DNA of 64,000 nucleotides from Tyto alba (lineage: Eukaryota > Chordata > Aves > Strigiformes > Tytonidae), in NCBI RefSeq assembly GCF_018691265.1, contig NW_024881313.1:13279001-13343000 (forward strand), given 5' to 3'. How positions within the stretch are numbered: the stretch's first letter is position 1; each line of letters begins with the position of its first letter. Below, piece after piece: positions 21,801-33,200 of the stretch. The position numbers and the translations under genes were made by a program. The notes below the pieces were generated by a model. It ran no database searches, was not told the origin of the DNA, and saw only the letters and a program-made list of their open reading frames with translations.

Positions 21801-22622
21801 CACAGATCCATCTTTTATTTTTCAGTCTATACTCCTTACAGATCTGTGCTGACAAATCTGTTGTTTCATGTCATCTGTCGATAGTATATATTACGCCGTT
21901 TTCAAAGGTGCTGAGCTTACGTAGTGTACCACTCATAAGGTAATAGGATCATAAAACATAATTGTAAGAAGCACATTTTCAGAAGATTCATCTTCCTCTT
22001 GAGGACATAAGATGTGTCCATGGTTTTATATCCACACATAGATTTAAGGAGACTATCAGATGCTGACAGAGGCCTGATTTAAACAGCAATGGTGTTTAAA
22101 TCTAGCAAGGTGGCCATGATCACTCCAGCTCCCCAGGTAGATTGAGGCTTGCAAAAAGTCTTTACAGATCTGGAGGACAATCTCAGGATGAATGACAGTA
22201 CTCTTAGCCAAGCACATACTAACTAAATAGGCACCTATGTACGCATCAGAACTTGGATGCACTATTTTTTTAAAGTCTGGATATTTCCAGAATCAGATAT
22301 GTAGTATATATTCTGCAATAATAACAGACTGTTTAGAATAAAACCTGTTTTTCGGAGCTGACTAGTTTCAAACACTGAAGTAAAACACATTAAGTAAATT
22401 TGGACTGTAGAGATCAGCTAGTCTTAAGGGGGCATTACATTTAAATTTAAGGCGGGGATTGGTTAGTTCAATTAGATTTTAAGCTCAGCTAAATTTAAAA
22501 CATAGCCAGCATGGTAGAGTGTACTTAGATAAAACGGACTTACAGTTTTAGAATTTGTTCAGTTTAAGACCCTGCTGACTAAAATTTAGTAAATCCTTGA
22601 GCATGGTAGTTTAAACTCCTAG

Positions 22623-22688
22623 TTTGAATTAAATCCACAGATTTAACAATGTTTATTTGAATTAAATCCACAGATTTAACAATGTTTA
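22623..22688. repeat. Exact tandem duplication, 33-bp unit
   Basis: The 33-base unit at 22623-22655 (beginning TTTGAATTAAATCCACAG) is repeated without a mismatch at 22656-22688. Perfect identity in otherwise unique AT-rich DNA points to a recent duplication. Confidence 0.97.
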
Positions 22689-25129
22689 GCTGGATTCAGT
22701 ATAAAGCTGGTCTGAGAGAATGATAAATAGGTAGCTGTTTGGTTTCAATTTGAGTGCTGGGCACTGTAACGGTAGATTAATTACCCTTAATTAACTATCT
22801 TCTTTGTAGAAGCTTGGAGCAAACTATCTAATGAGACCAGAAGGAGAGCGGAAGCTACTTGATTCACTTAATGCACAGGTATCATCTGTACAATTATCTG
22901 CCCTCTGAGCAGATGGGGTACGCTCACAGCAAACAAGCTCCTGGCCCTGGTAAATGTGACAAATTGAAGGAACTTAGGGAGACAAAAGAGCATTACCAAT
23001 ATTCACAGAGGCATCACAGTGCAGTCTCAGCTGAGAGCTAACAGCACCTGTGCTACTAAATAGTCCTACAGCAGGGCAGCATCCATCTGAAGAGGACTGA
23101 ACATCTCCAGTAAATGGGTAGGATGCCCATATATTCTTTTGCACCAAGGCTATCAGTCAGAGGACAACGAATCTAGCTTACATTGCAAAGAAGATACACT
23201 GCAGAAAGATTAAATCATTGGGCACACAGATAATTCAATTTCTGATGCCACGGAAAAGTGGCCAGTGGTTTAGATGCCAAATGTAACAGTATTGGACCTC
23301 TGAAGGATTCTAGACAGTTCCTTATAGAGCATCAAAGAGAATATGGTATCTGTGGACCATGACAGTATCAATGTCAAAGGGAGAAAATGTAATCTTTTTA
23401 GTCTGGGGTCTTAAGTGTACTCTGAGATACCCCCAGTAACATGCTCAGATCCAGAGAAAAGATACACTTAAAATCATGGTTAAGAAAACAGCAAAGGCAA
23501 AAAGTTTAATTTTTGAAACTCTGTGGAATAGCTGAAATCTATATAAGCAAAACCAAAGTAGAACCAAGTCATTGATTCATCTAAACAGTTAAAGAGAACT
23601 TCTAAAATAAAACTCAAAGAAAGTCAACACTTGTGAAAAAGCACATACTCTTTCCAACCCTCTGTAATGTTATACCTCTCTTTCTATTCAAAGAAGAGGA
23701 CACTCCTCTTCACCAAGTCCATATCTCTGGCAAGGCACTTGAGCCTCTCACTGCATGGGGTACCTGACTGACATGCTATCTGAAGGGATGCCCTCTCCCC
23801 TCTGTCCCTCAGAGGACTTATAAATTCTCATTAAGAAAGGACTATATGCATGACAGCCCCTGGAGGCAGAGCTGCCTCACCTTCATGATGACATGCCAAG
23901 GTGATTCAAACACCCAGAGTACCTGTAATTTCCCAGTCCTTTCACAGGCAGCTGATACCCCTGTTTGTGACATAAGGCCCAGCTCCAGAACTGACAGCTG
24001 AGAGCAAACTGGTAAGTCCCTGGCTTCAAAGTATCCTGAGATGGGCTGGGAGCTGGAGCATCCAAAGCCTTGGGACGTTCTTGATAAACACAAGGCCTGA
24101 AAGCACAGGGCTCTTGAGGACTAACTGGGAGGAACTGTTCTTTGCTCACGACCACAGCTAGGCAAATAAAAAACAAGGATTCCTTCTAAGCAAGGAATTG
24201 TAAGGAATAAATGTGTGGCATTTGATGACAACTCTCTCCTCATTGGACTAAATACCTTGGAGGAAGACTTCTGCTCCTGAATTTCCATTCACTTCAGACA
24301 TTCCCTCCTTCTGCTGCAAATGTTGGGGGACAAATCAAGCAGGACCCTATCAGTACGGTGGCAGGATGAGATCATATAATGTGTGTGATAAAGCCAGGTC
24401 AGTGAGCTGTTAAGAGTTTGAAGAACCTTCTTAAAGGTGCCCAAAGGTCCTGGGGAACCACTGCTGTGCAGAAGGGTGTCAGAGGTACCTGCTGTGTCCC
24501 ATCCTCAAGACTGCCTTAGAAAACAGTGTAGACATTCCCCACTTATGATTGCATAGCATATCAGCTTGGAAAGCCCATGCAAGAAAAAGCCATTATTAAC
24601 TCAGCTCCAAGCAGAGGCCTGTTTCGAAGTGGCTTGCAAAAGGGCTGTAATATATCCTTATATTACATGCACAGTGACTATGCCTATAGAGGCAAAAGAG
24701 TTGAAAGAATTAACATGAACAGTGTTTGACTTCAAAAAGGGAACTACCTAAAAAAGAGAAAGCTAGGGAAGAGGAATATAAATGTAACAGGCAAATGGCT
24801 AAAAATTTTTGTATGATGTGGAAATTGTTCTAAGATATCTTGTTAGAGGCTCTTAGTAAGCTGGTAACAACTATCAAAAAACTTTAAAAGGAACAAAATC
24901 ACCAGTCAGTTATAGTAAACAACAGGATGAAGAAAAATTTTAGAAGTAGAAAAGAAGTTTCATCCGGGTAAGAAAAAGAGAAGAGGATCATAAAAACTGG
25001 CAAGTTTAAAGAAAACCACAAGGAAGCCCAAAATATTTTTAGGAGCAATTCACTGAAGGCATGAAAATGTTTCATAAAAGACTCTTTTTAAACACTTTAG
25101 AAGTAGGAATCCTGCCAGTTAGTTAGTCA

Positions 25130-25599
25130 GGTAGATATATGATCAAGATGTAAAAGGAATGCTCATGGAAGATAAGGCTAAAAATGTTTAATGAATTTTT
25201 CTACTATGGTTCATGGCAGAGGATCTGAGGGAGGCTCAGACACCACAGTGTTTTTTATGGGGGAAGAATATCATGATCTGTCTCAAACTGAAACACAAGA
25301 AAAGATTTCAAAACAAATTTAAAAAGAAGTTGCAACAAATCAGGTTCCAGGACTAAATAATGTTCACTTGGGACTCTTAAAGGAATTTATGTATGAAACT
25401 GCTGAATAGCCAACTCCATTTCATAACTTAAAACATACGCTGATCTCAGTGCAAGAGATGTTAAGTGTGATGCCAATTTTTTTAAACAGTTGTTGACATG
25501 AACCTAGGAAATCTGTTTTCCATAGTGGGCAAATTCGTAGAAACTGTATTAAAGAACAGAATATATAGACTCAGAAATAAACATGATATGATGGAGAAG
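25130..25599 (+). mobile_element. Decayed CR1/L3-like LINE reverse-transcriptase region, 5' half
   Basis: Conceptual translation shows scattered but ordered similarity to the region before and at the start of the CR1/L3-type reverse transcriptase. A stretch like LNEFF lies near 25190. A QVPGLNNVHLGLLKEF segment (about 25341-25390) corresponds to the family's 'APGPDGIHPRVLKEL' motif. VGKFVETVLKNRIYRLRNK near 25530-25580 corresponds to 'PGKVMEKII'. Stops and frameshifts are frequent, so it is an old, dead copy. It is cut at 25599 by the LTR and resumes at 26673 in the same reading frame once one copy of the 5-bp duplication is removed. The family name is inferred from remembered motifs. Confidence 0.65.
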
Positions 25600-26672
25600 T
25601 GTTGTGGTTTAGGCCTTATTGGCAGCCAACCACACTGCAGCAGCTCTCTCTCCCTTCCCCTCCGGCAATGAGAAGGGACAGAGAGCCAAGTTTGGGGTTC
25701 AAGATAGGACTGGGATGGGGAAAAATTCCCCTTTTATGATCATGAGCAAAAGGCAGACTCGTTAGGGGAAGAAAAAAAGAACATACATTTATTACAGACA
25801 CTAACAACACATAACAGAGTAGGACAGTGAGAAGCATTGCCACATCTTGAGAACACCTTCCCCCCACCCCTCCCTTCTTCCCGGGCTCAGCTCTGCTCCC
25901 GATATCTCTACCTCCTCCCTGCAGCGGTGCAGGGGCAGGGAATGGGGGGTGCAGTCAGCACTGCCTCTTTCTCCATCTTCGGTGGGTGGAGTTTCTAGAA
26001 CTTGTTCCTCCTGCTCCATCGTGGTCCCCCTCTCACAGGAGACAGTCCTCCACAAACTTTCTCCGACTTGAATTCCTCCCACAGGCCGCAGCGTTCCCCA
26101 CACTGCTCTGTCATGGGTCACTAACTTCCTCCGACTGGATTCTCTCCCACGGCTGCAGCCCTTCCCGAGCTGCTCTGGTGTGGGACACCCCCGCATGCTG
26201 CAATCCTCCCAGCGCTGAATTACAGCAGCGGGGCTGCCTTTTCCCATGAGACCCCAGCCTTCTTCGGGCACAGAACCTTGATCATCCGAACAGGAACAAC
26301 AGGCCATAAATCAATGTCTGCTCCACTGTAGATCTTCATGGGTGGCAGAGGGGGGCCGCCCTGCCGTCTCCCCACAGGATACAGGGGGGTCTCTGCTCCG
26401 GCACACCTCCCCCCTCCTTTCTTCCTCCGTTCCTCCACTGACCTTGGTGTTCATGCAGCTGCAGCAACTCCTCCTCACAAGTCCCACTGCTCGTCACCAC
26501 GTCCCTTCTTAAATACATTATAGCAGAGGCGCAGCCGATTGGCTCAATTTCCCAAACAGAAGTGGAGATGACTTGGAGCTGGGGGAGCTTCGAGAAGCTT
26601 CTCACAGGGGTCCGCCCCGATAGCCCCCTCCCCTGCCACCAAAAAACTCCACCACTCACTCAACCCAGGACA
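25600..26672 (-). mobile_element. Solo LTR of an avian endogenous retrovirus, 1073 bp
   Basis: In minus orientation the element begins TGTCCTGGGTTGAGTGAG and ends CCTAAACCACAACA, so it has TG...CA termini. It is flanked by a perfect 5-bp target-site duplication AGAAG (25595-25599 and 26673-26677). Read in that orientation it carries CCAAT (26542-26538), a TATA-like TATTTAAG (26515-26508) and an AATAAA polyadenylation signal (25793-25788), the order expected of a functional LTR. No internal retroviral genes or second LTR are present, so it is a solo LTR left by recombination. The end sequences resemble an LTR group I know as common in neoavian birds; the exact family and class (ERVL- or ERVK-like) cannot be fixed here. 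Confidence 0.88.
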
Positions 26673-27230
26673 AGAAGGGCCAGTATTACTTCTGTGGTGG
26701 GAAGACATGCTTCTTAAATCTACTACATTTCTTTGAAGAGTCAATTAATATGGAAACAAGGATACTGCAGTGCAGTAGGAGTATGTGGATTTCTTAAAAA
26801 GTCTTGACAAATTCTCTCCACAAGGGCTTTAAAAACACTAAGCTTGCCTGGAGGAAGGTGGAGGTCCTGCAATGAATTCAAAATTTTCATAATGGAAGGA
26901 TTTAGCCATGGGGCTCATAGGGATCTGTGCAGGCATTTTCAGTGCTCAACAGATTTGGAAATGGTCTGGAAGGATCATCATAGTGGTGTGCCAAGATTTG
27001 CACACCATGATGATACAGAATTATTCAAGATAGGAAAAAATTAAGATGGCAGTAGAGTTGCAAAGGGATCTCATTTACAAGGTGGCTTGCATATAAAGTG
27101 GTAATAAAATGTAAAGTGAAGTTCAATGTCAGTAAATTAGGAGGTAGACCCTTATTTAAACATGTGGGCTAAACTAGCTATTTCCACTCAGGAAAGAGGC
27201 ATGTGGAAAATTCAGCTTAACAGTCAGTGG
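26673..27230 (+). mobile_element. Decayed CR1/L3-like LINE, continuation after the LTR
   Basis: Continues the LINE interrupted by the LTR. GQYYFCGGKTCFLNLLHFF (about 26678-26735) corresponds to the reverse-transcriptase segment 'SQHGFRKGRSCLTNLLEFF'. DFLKSLDKFSPQGL (about 26788-26830) corresponds to 'YLDFSKAFDTVPHKGL'. FAHHDDTELFKI near 26990-27025 corresponds to the 'FADDTKL' catalytic motif, broken by an insertion-like HH. VELQRDL near 27055 corresponds to the following 'LQRDLDRL' helix. Multiple stops and frameshifts separate these. The 3' limit is a guess because similarity fades. Confidence 0.7.
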
Positions 27231-30200
27231 AAATTATGTAGACAAATAGATCTTAAGCATTTTTTTTTTTAAATAAAGAGCAAATAAGTCAGAAAACAAG
27301 AGTACATCACTCACAAATGGTTACTACATTCCCATCGTTGACTGTGCACAGGTCTGCACACTTTATCTGCAAATAGCTTTAACAGAAGGAGGAAAGCTGC
27401 AGAGAAAGATAAGATCATTACTGTGTTACAAATTCCACATAAGGAAAGCCTCTACAAACCACCTCCTCTGCTAGTAAAACCAATGGCAGAGGAACAAAAC
27501 AATGTGGAAAAGGTAAGTAGGCAATGATTTTGCACTCCTCTCAATACAAGGAGAAATGTTCACCCAGTGAACTGAGAAGGTAGTATTTTTACAGGCAAGT
27601 GAAGGTCAAGATGTAAGTGAATTCTGGCCCTCATGACCAAAGGATATGCAGGTTGCAGATCTGAAAGTACTGAAAAAGAGACAATTTTATGGAAGATAGA
27701 GCCATCGGGTACTATTAAATAGTGACAATAGCCTAGCTGCACCCTTCTAGGACAGTCAGTGTTTAAATGGCTACATGAAGCTGGGAAACTTTGTTCTTAT
27801 ATACTTTCCTTCAGTATTTACTGTCAAAGGCAGACTTTCAGGCTAAACAGAACTTTTATCTATCCATCCATCCCTATATTACAGTAGCACAGGTGCACAA
27901 AACATGACTAGAAGAAACCATTTGAATCACCGAGTCCAGTCCTTAGAAGGACAGAGGAGGCCAAAAAAACCCCAGTAATTTTTGCTGAACTACTGTGGCT
28001 GAAAAAAAATCCCCTTTGCAAGCAAATGCATCAATTTGTTTGTTCTTATATTCCTAAAAATACAGATGCCTAAGAGCCACTGTTAAAAAGTCTGATGCCA
28101 CTTTTTCCTCTCTCTGTTGCAATTTTTGTTTAGGTGCATCTGGGTGACTAAGGCCCTCCAAAGGCAAAAGAGATGCCAGTTTTTGTAAAAGGAAATGGAA
28201 GAGCTGTTATTCAATTCTGCTATACGATCACTAAATCTTAAAGCTTGTCTCATAGTGGAGGAGCAGTGAAGCAGGAAATTGCTAATGCAAAGTGTATAAG
28301 GGAAGATCCACTACAGCAGGACTCAGGCCTCATTCCAAAAGCCACTGTTGCAAAGAAAAAAAAGAAGAAATACGTGAGCAGAGGAGAGCACTATGAAAAT
28401 AAAACCGCTTTCCAGAACAGAAAAAAAAAAAGCAAAACCAAAACAGACTAATCATTTTAGTACTGCATTCAAAGTTTAATTGTGTGCTATAATTTTGTGT
28501 GTAGTGATTAGTTTTTAGTAATGTACACAGCTGACACACAGCTCAGCTCCCTGGAACCAAATCCATATCAGTCCATTTTCAGAGAGCTGGAAAAGTAATA
28601 TAATTTATTTTAAAATTAGTGATAATCTATCTGAGGAGACAGGCTGATAGCAGCACTTTGGTTTTGGACATTTCTACATAAGAGTTTCTCACTGTCTCTG
28701 TGCGGTCTGTTGTGACCCTGCAGACAATGCTGGTGGGCTGTTCTGGGATGTTTCTGCAGACTGACTCAGAACATGTAATTCTTTAGTTCAACTCTGCGTG
28801 AAGAGGTAAGTTTTTTAGATCCCTGTTCACTCTAGGGCCTTTAAACACCTGCTTTAATTCTGTTCACTTAAGCAGTACCCTGTATCAATGATACTATTAG
28901 AACTCTTTAAATTAGGCATGCATTTAAATGTTCTCAGAGTCACAGCTTATATTCCTGCAGGTATGTGACCAGCTGTGACTGGCAGGTATAGGCATGTACA
29001 ACTGTGTAAGATGACTGATAACTGAAACCGTGTGTTTGCAGAAGTCTTCACTACAAAACAGTCTATGTGTGGACAAATCACATCATCTTTTCCTGAGGTG
29101 CTGTAAAACGTAAAATTCGCAACCAAAATGGATTTCACACTATTTGCTCTACCCAACTGTTGCAGTTTCTGTAGTGAATATTTTCACCTCTTCATGACAC
29201 TGCATGGACCACTCTGTAAACCCAAAAGGGAATCTTCGGGAATACATCAGGTTGTCTCTGGTGTCTCCTCACCAAAGGAAGGCTGAGCATCCTTCTAGAA
29301 CCCTGCTGACTGGGCAAACGTGCTACGAACAAAAATTGTATCTACACTTTGGATTAACTATAGTATCACATGGGTTTTATTTATTTTCCTATTTATGGAA
29401 AACATGGAATCCTCTGCAGAAGTAATTTGCTGAAAAATACAGCCTTTAGGAGGCAGCTGCAGCCACAACTGACAGAGTTTTAAGTGTATTTATGTCTGTG
29501 ATATGACAGTACTTTAACAGACCTTAAATATAGAATTATATAATGCACAGTGCTTCACTCTCAACTGAGGTGTTCATATGTTTTAATATTCAGCATGTAC
29601 AGAGCTTCACAAATATTAAACATCTCATTCTCACAACTATAACTGAAGCAAAGAAGTTTGGTTATGCAAAGCAATTGCAAGTTGGAAAATATAGGAGCTT
29701 GAATATACTCTAACCTTAATAGAAAACCAAACCCTAGTTTATCCAACATAAAGCTATGACTAGCTACAGCCTTAAGGTTAAACCATGGCTGGTACTTGTT
29801 GAAAGCAACTAACCTGGTGCCTCATTACACCAACAGATGCTGCTACAGATGAAATTTCCAAAGGTTTTGCTAAACTTGTGATACAAAGCAAAATACTTCA
29901 GATTCTTCGCATCCTCCTATGCACTTTGGGCATGAACCAGGAGCTTTTACTCTCAGAGGGACTGTTCAGTTGATCCTTCACACTTAAATATCGTTATCAG
30001 CATGGAGAGCCAAACAGACAAAGCAGATGTAGTTTGGGCAGTATTTTCATAATTTCTGGTGGGGATTCATCACACTTAAGAGTAACCACCAAAAATTTGG
30101 CCTGTAGACTTAGCTAGCTGCCTCGGCTTCACAGTCAAAGGACCAGGGCAGGAAACCCCAGAGGGTAATTCACCTTGCCTAACTCAAACATAAAGCTTTA

Positions 30201-33200
30201 GAGTAGTTTGACATTTGATTTAGCTTCTTGGCACCAATCAGGCACCTACTTTAGTCAGAGCATATTGCGTTTTGAAGATGCTGTCTTTCTCCATTGGCTG
30301 AAGAAGGAGGGCCAACATAGATAAGATTCTATTTTTCAGACAGCTAAAGTTAGAGAGAATGAAACACATTTCTTGTGTCCTCTAACTCACTGGAATCATT
30401 AACTGTGGATTTTAATTATAATATCTAGGCAACCCTTTGCATGACTTTGCCTTCAGATACATCATCCAGACACTAAAATCCTAACCTTAAATTCCAAATT
30501 ATTTAGTGGTCAAAATCAGAAGCTGTTCTATAAAAATTAAAGTGGCCTGACATACAAATCTGAAATTACTTTGAAGGTCAAACTTCAAAGCCTCTTACTT
30601 TTTCTCCAGAATTAATGTTAAGCAGTCACTGGCTAAGGAATATTGTAAAGCTCTTGCTCAGATTCAGGCATTTACATAATATCACCACGTGTATATATGG
30701 AATGAATCAGGAACATTTACTGTTAGGGAGAAGTTATTTTCAAACACTGCCTAGGTGCTTTCAGCAGTGGAAATGTTCACATGCTGCTTTATGTAAACAA
30801 GAAGCTTTTTTATAAGCTCCCTGGGATGGTGATCTATTCTGCTGAGAAGCCCACCTCAGCCACCCAGTTAAAAATAAATGAACCATATAATGTACAAAGA
30901 CTTCAGAGATCCCTCTGCCACTCTAATTCCAGGCAAAATAATTTCCTATTCCGCATTTAACAAATATTTAAACGGATGAGTAGTGTACTCATACACCTAC
31001 TCTAGATGCCACCTTTGTGCAGCAAACCAGTACCAAGAAGTCCCCAACCTCTGGATTTCTGTCTTAGGTCCTTCTCTCTTAGACTGAGATGACCTAATAG
31101 GCATCAAAAGAAATGGATGTCATGACAAACAGTCTGAATATGGCAAAAATCAGTGTGGTGGAGCAGCAACTCAAATTCATGTAGCAGTTAGCCTCTTCTA
31201 GAAAAGGAATAATAGATCAATAGCTAAATAGATTAACATTCACTGTGTAGCTCTGCTGGCAATGTTTCCTCCAAGTTTTACTGCTGCCAATAAGCACACT
31301 TATAAATAAAAGACCCATGTACCATTTGGCTGAGTTATATGCTGACTTGTTCACTCATCCATTGTGCTCATTAGCAGAGACCTGAAGAAAAATTACTCCA
31401 TTTGTATCTATTTCTTATCCAAAATTCCCACTGGATACCCAGCTGTCAGAACGTCCCTGTGTTTGAAGGCATTCAAGCATTTCTGAACCAAGATTTGAGT
31501 TTTCTCCTGTGTTAATTACAGGAACAACCTGCTGAGCCACTCTTCAATCAGAAATCTTTTTGTCACACCAGAATGTGTGGCATACAGCTTATGACTGAAA
31601 GGAAAAGTAAGAAGTCACAGCTGTATTTAGTAGTTACATAAAATGGAACTTGCATGTTTGAGAGACCATTGCAAAAGTATTTGAAAGAATCTCACTGGAT
31701 CAAATACTGTAACAATAATCTGCAACAGTAGCATGATGTTGGCTGAGCTTCACTTGTCCTAACTCTGTGCCTTCTTCTACCGGCAGGAGAAGTGTGAAAA
31801 TTCTGAATTTCCCAGTGATCCAACTGTAGGTACCACTGTGTAGGGTTGAGAGGAAAAGAAAAAAGAGATACAAGACCAGTTCCAAATAAAAAGATAACAG
31901 CACAGCGATGTGATGTGATGTGACACTGTCCTTGCAGGCGAAGAGATTGGAAATGGACGAGGCAAGTGAGATGAAAGCAAGAAATAGTTTAGGATTGTAA
32001 ACAGGCTCATTGTGAAGGGAAGTGAAAAGGTCGCTGGACTGGAATCAGTGACTGACAAAGATGAAAGAGAATGCTGCGTGATGAAAGGATTCCTATTACG
32101 TACAGCAACAGGATCTTGAAAATAGAAATACTGTACTGTGTGTCAGCTGATACTAGACAAGCTGCTAGTGAAAGACTGTATCAAAGTGATATTACTCAAG
32201 GAGAAATGGGGGAAAAGAGTGAATGAAAAGACTAAAGCATGTATGGAATTACTGCCAACCTGCTTAGCGAACTAGTGAGTGGTAGGAAAGCATCTGCCAC
32301 TGTATGCCTTCATAAAAATGATACCTGTTCATCAGAGCACACTGCAAAAGCAGCTATTGAGAAAGAGCTGCAAGAAATCAAGGGGCAAGAGTTTGTTCAA
32401 TGTTTCCAAGAAAACAAGTTACTCAATCCACCACTACTGGTAGGCCAGCCTGTGAGAGGATGTTCATGGCTTAGCAAAAGATGTGGCTGGGTGTGTGCAG
32501 TATGTCTCCAATGGTGCTGGTAGTGATGAGAGATGCTGGCTTGGAGTCGGTCATTCTGCAAAACCATGGAAAGAAGGTGCATCAGGCTACTGAAGGAAGT
32601 CTTAGGGAGCTGGCAGGTGACTGCATAGGTTCAGATGTAGTCCAAAATATTGTTACTGAGGTGTCTGCCCGAATTTCACTTCAGTTCTAATCAAAGAGAA
32701 GTGCAAGAGTAGTAAGCAGTAAGAGAGTAAGAGTAAGAAAGAACAAGAGTAAAAAGGAGTAGTAAGCAGTAAGAGAAAAACACTGTAAATGTCTTAGGAA
32801 TAAGCAAAGTTGTGCAAATGGCAGTATTGCCTCCTAGATAGCACGGTGGTAAAAAATGTGAGGCATTGGTAGGTAAGCTCAATGAAGCAGCTGCGTGAGC
32901 AGATGAGTGGGGAAGGGACATGGGAGAGGAACTGCCAGCAAGAGAAATGTTGACTGGGGACGAAGATACACAGACCATCTAGGAGAGCCTGAAGATTGCC
33001 CTCTTGCCTTCCTCTACTCATATCATAGAGCTTCAAAGTCCAACCAAAACAACCCTCTCTCCTTTTTCATCCCACAGGAGGGGTTTCCAGAACAGCAGGT
33101 GCTTCAATGTGTGCAGATCCTGTCACTTAGTCATGTAGCATTTTGTGAGTCTAAGTTTTCCTGCATGTTCCTGACCACATAAAACAGGGGAGCCAGACTC

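Larger units (their letters stand above)
14204..25129. other. Gene-poor 5' flank of NXPH1, first part
   Basis: Base composition returns to AT-rich. No exon, RNA gene or clear transposon was recognised. Local features are a GC-richer patch at about 18770-18990, a repeat-free AT-rich stretch at about 16080-16200 with TTTAAA and CAATT cores, and a TTTAAA-rich zone at about 22430-22700 with a tandem duplication. Decayed LINE sequence may begin as early as about 24.7 kb but is only convincing from about 25.13 kb. Confidence 0.5.

Noticed and set aside
32239..32523. 94-codon plus-strand frame that looks protein-like
   Set aside because: Balanced amino-acid composition but no recognisable motif, no flanking splice sites of note and no neighbouring exon candidates.
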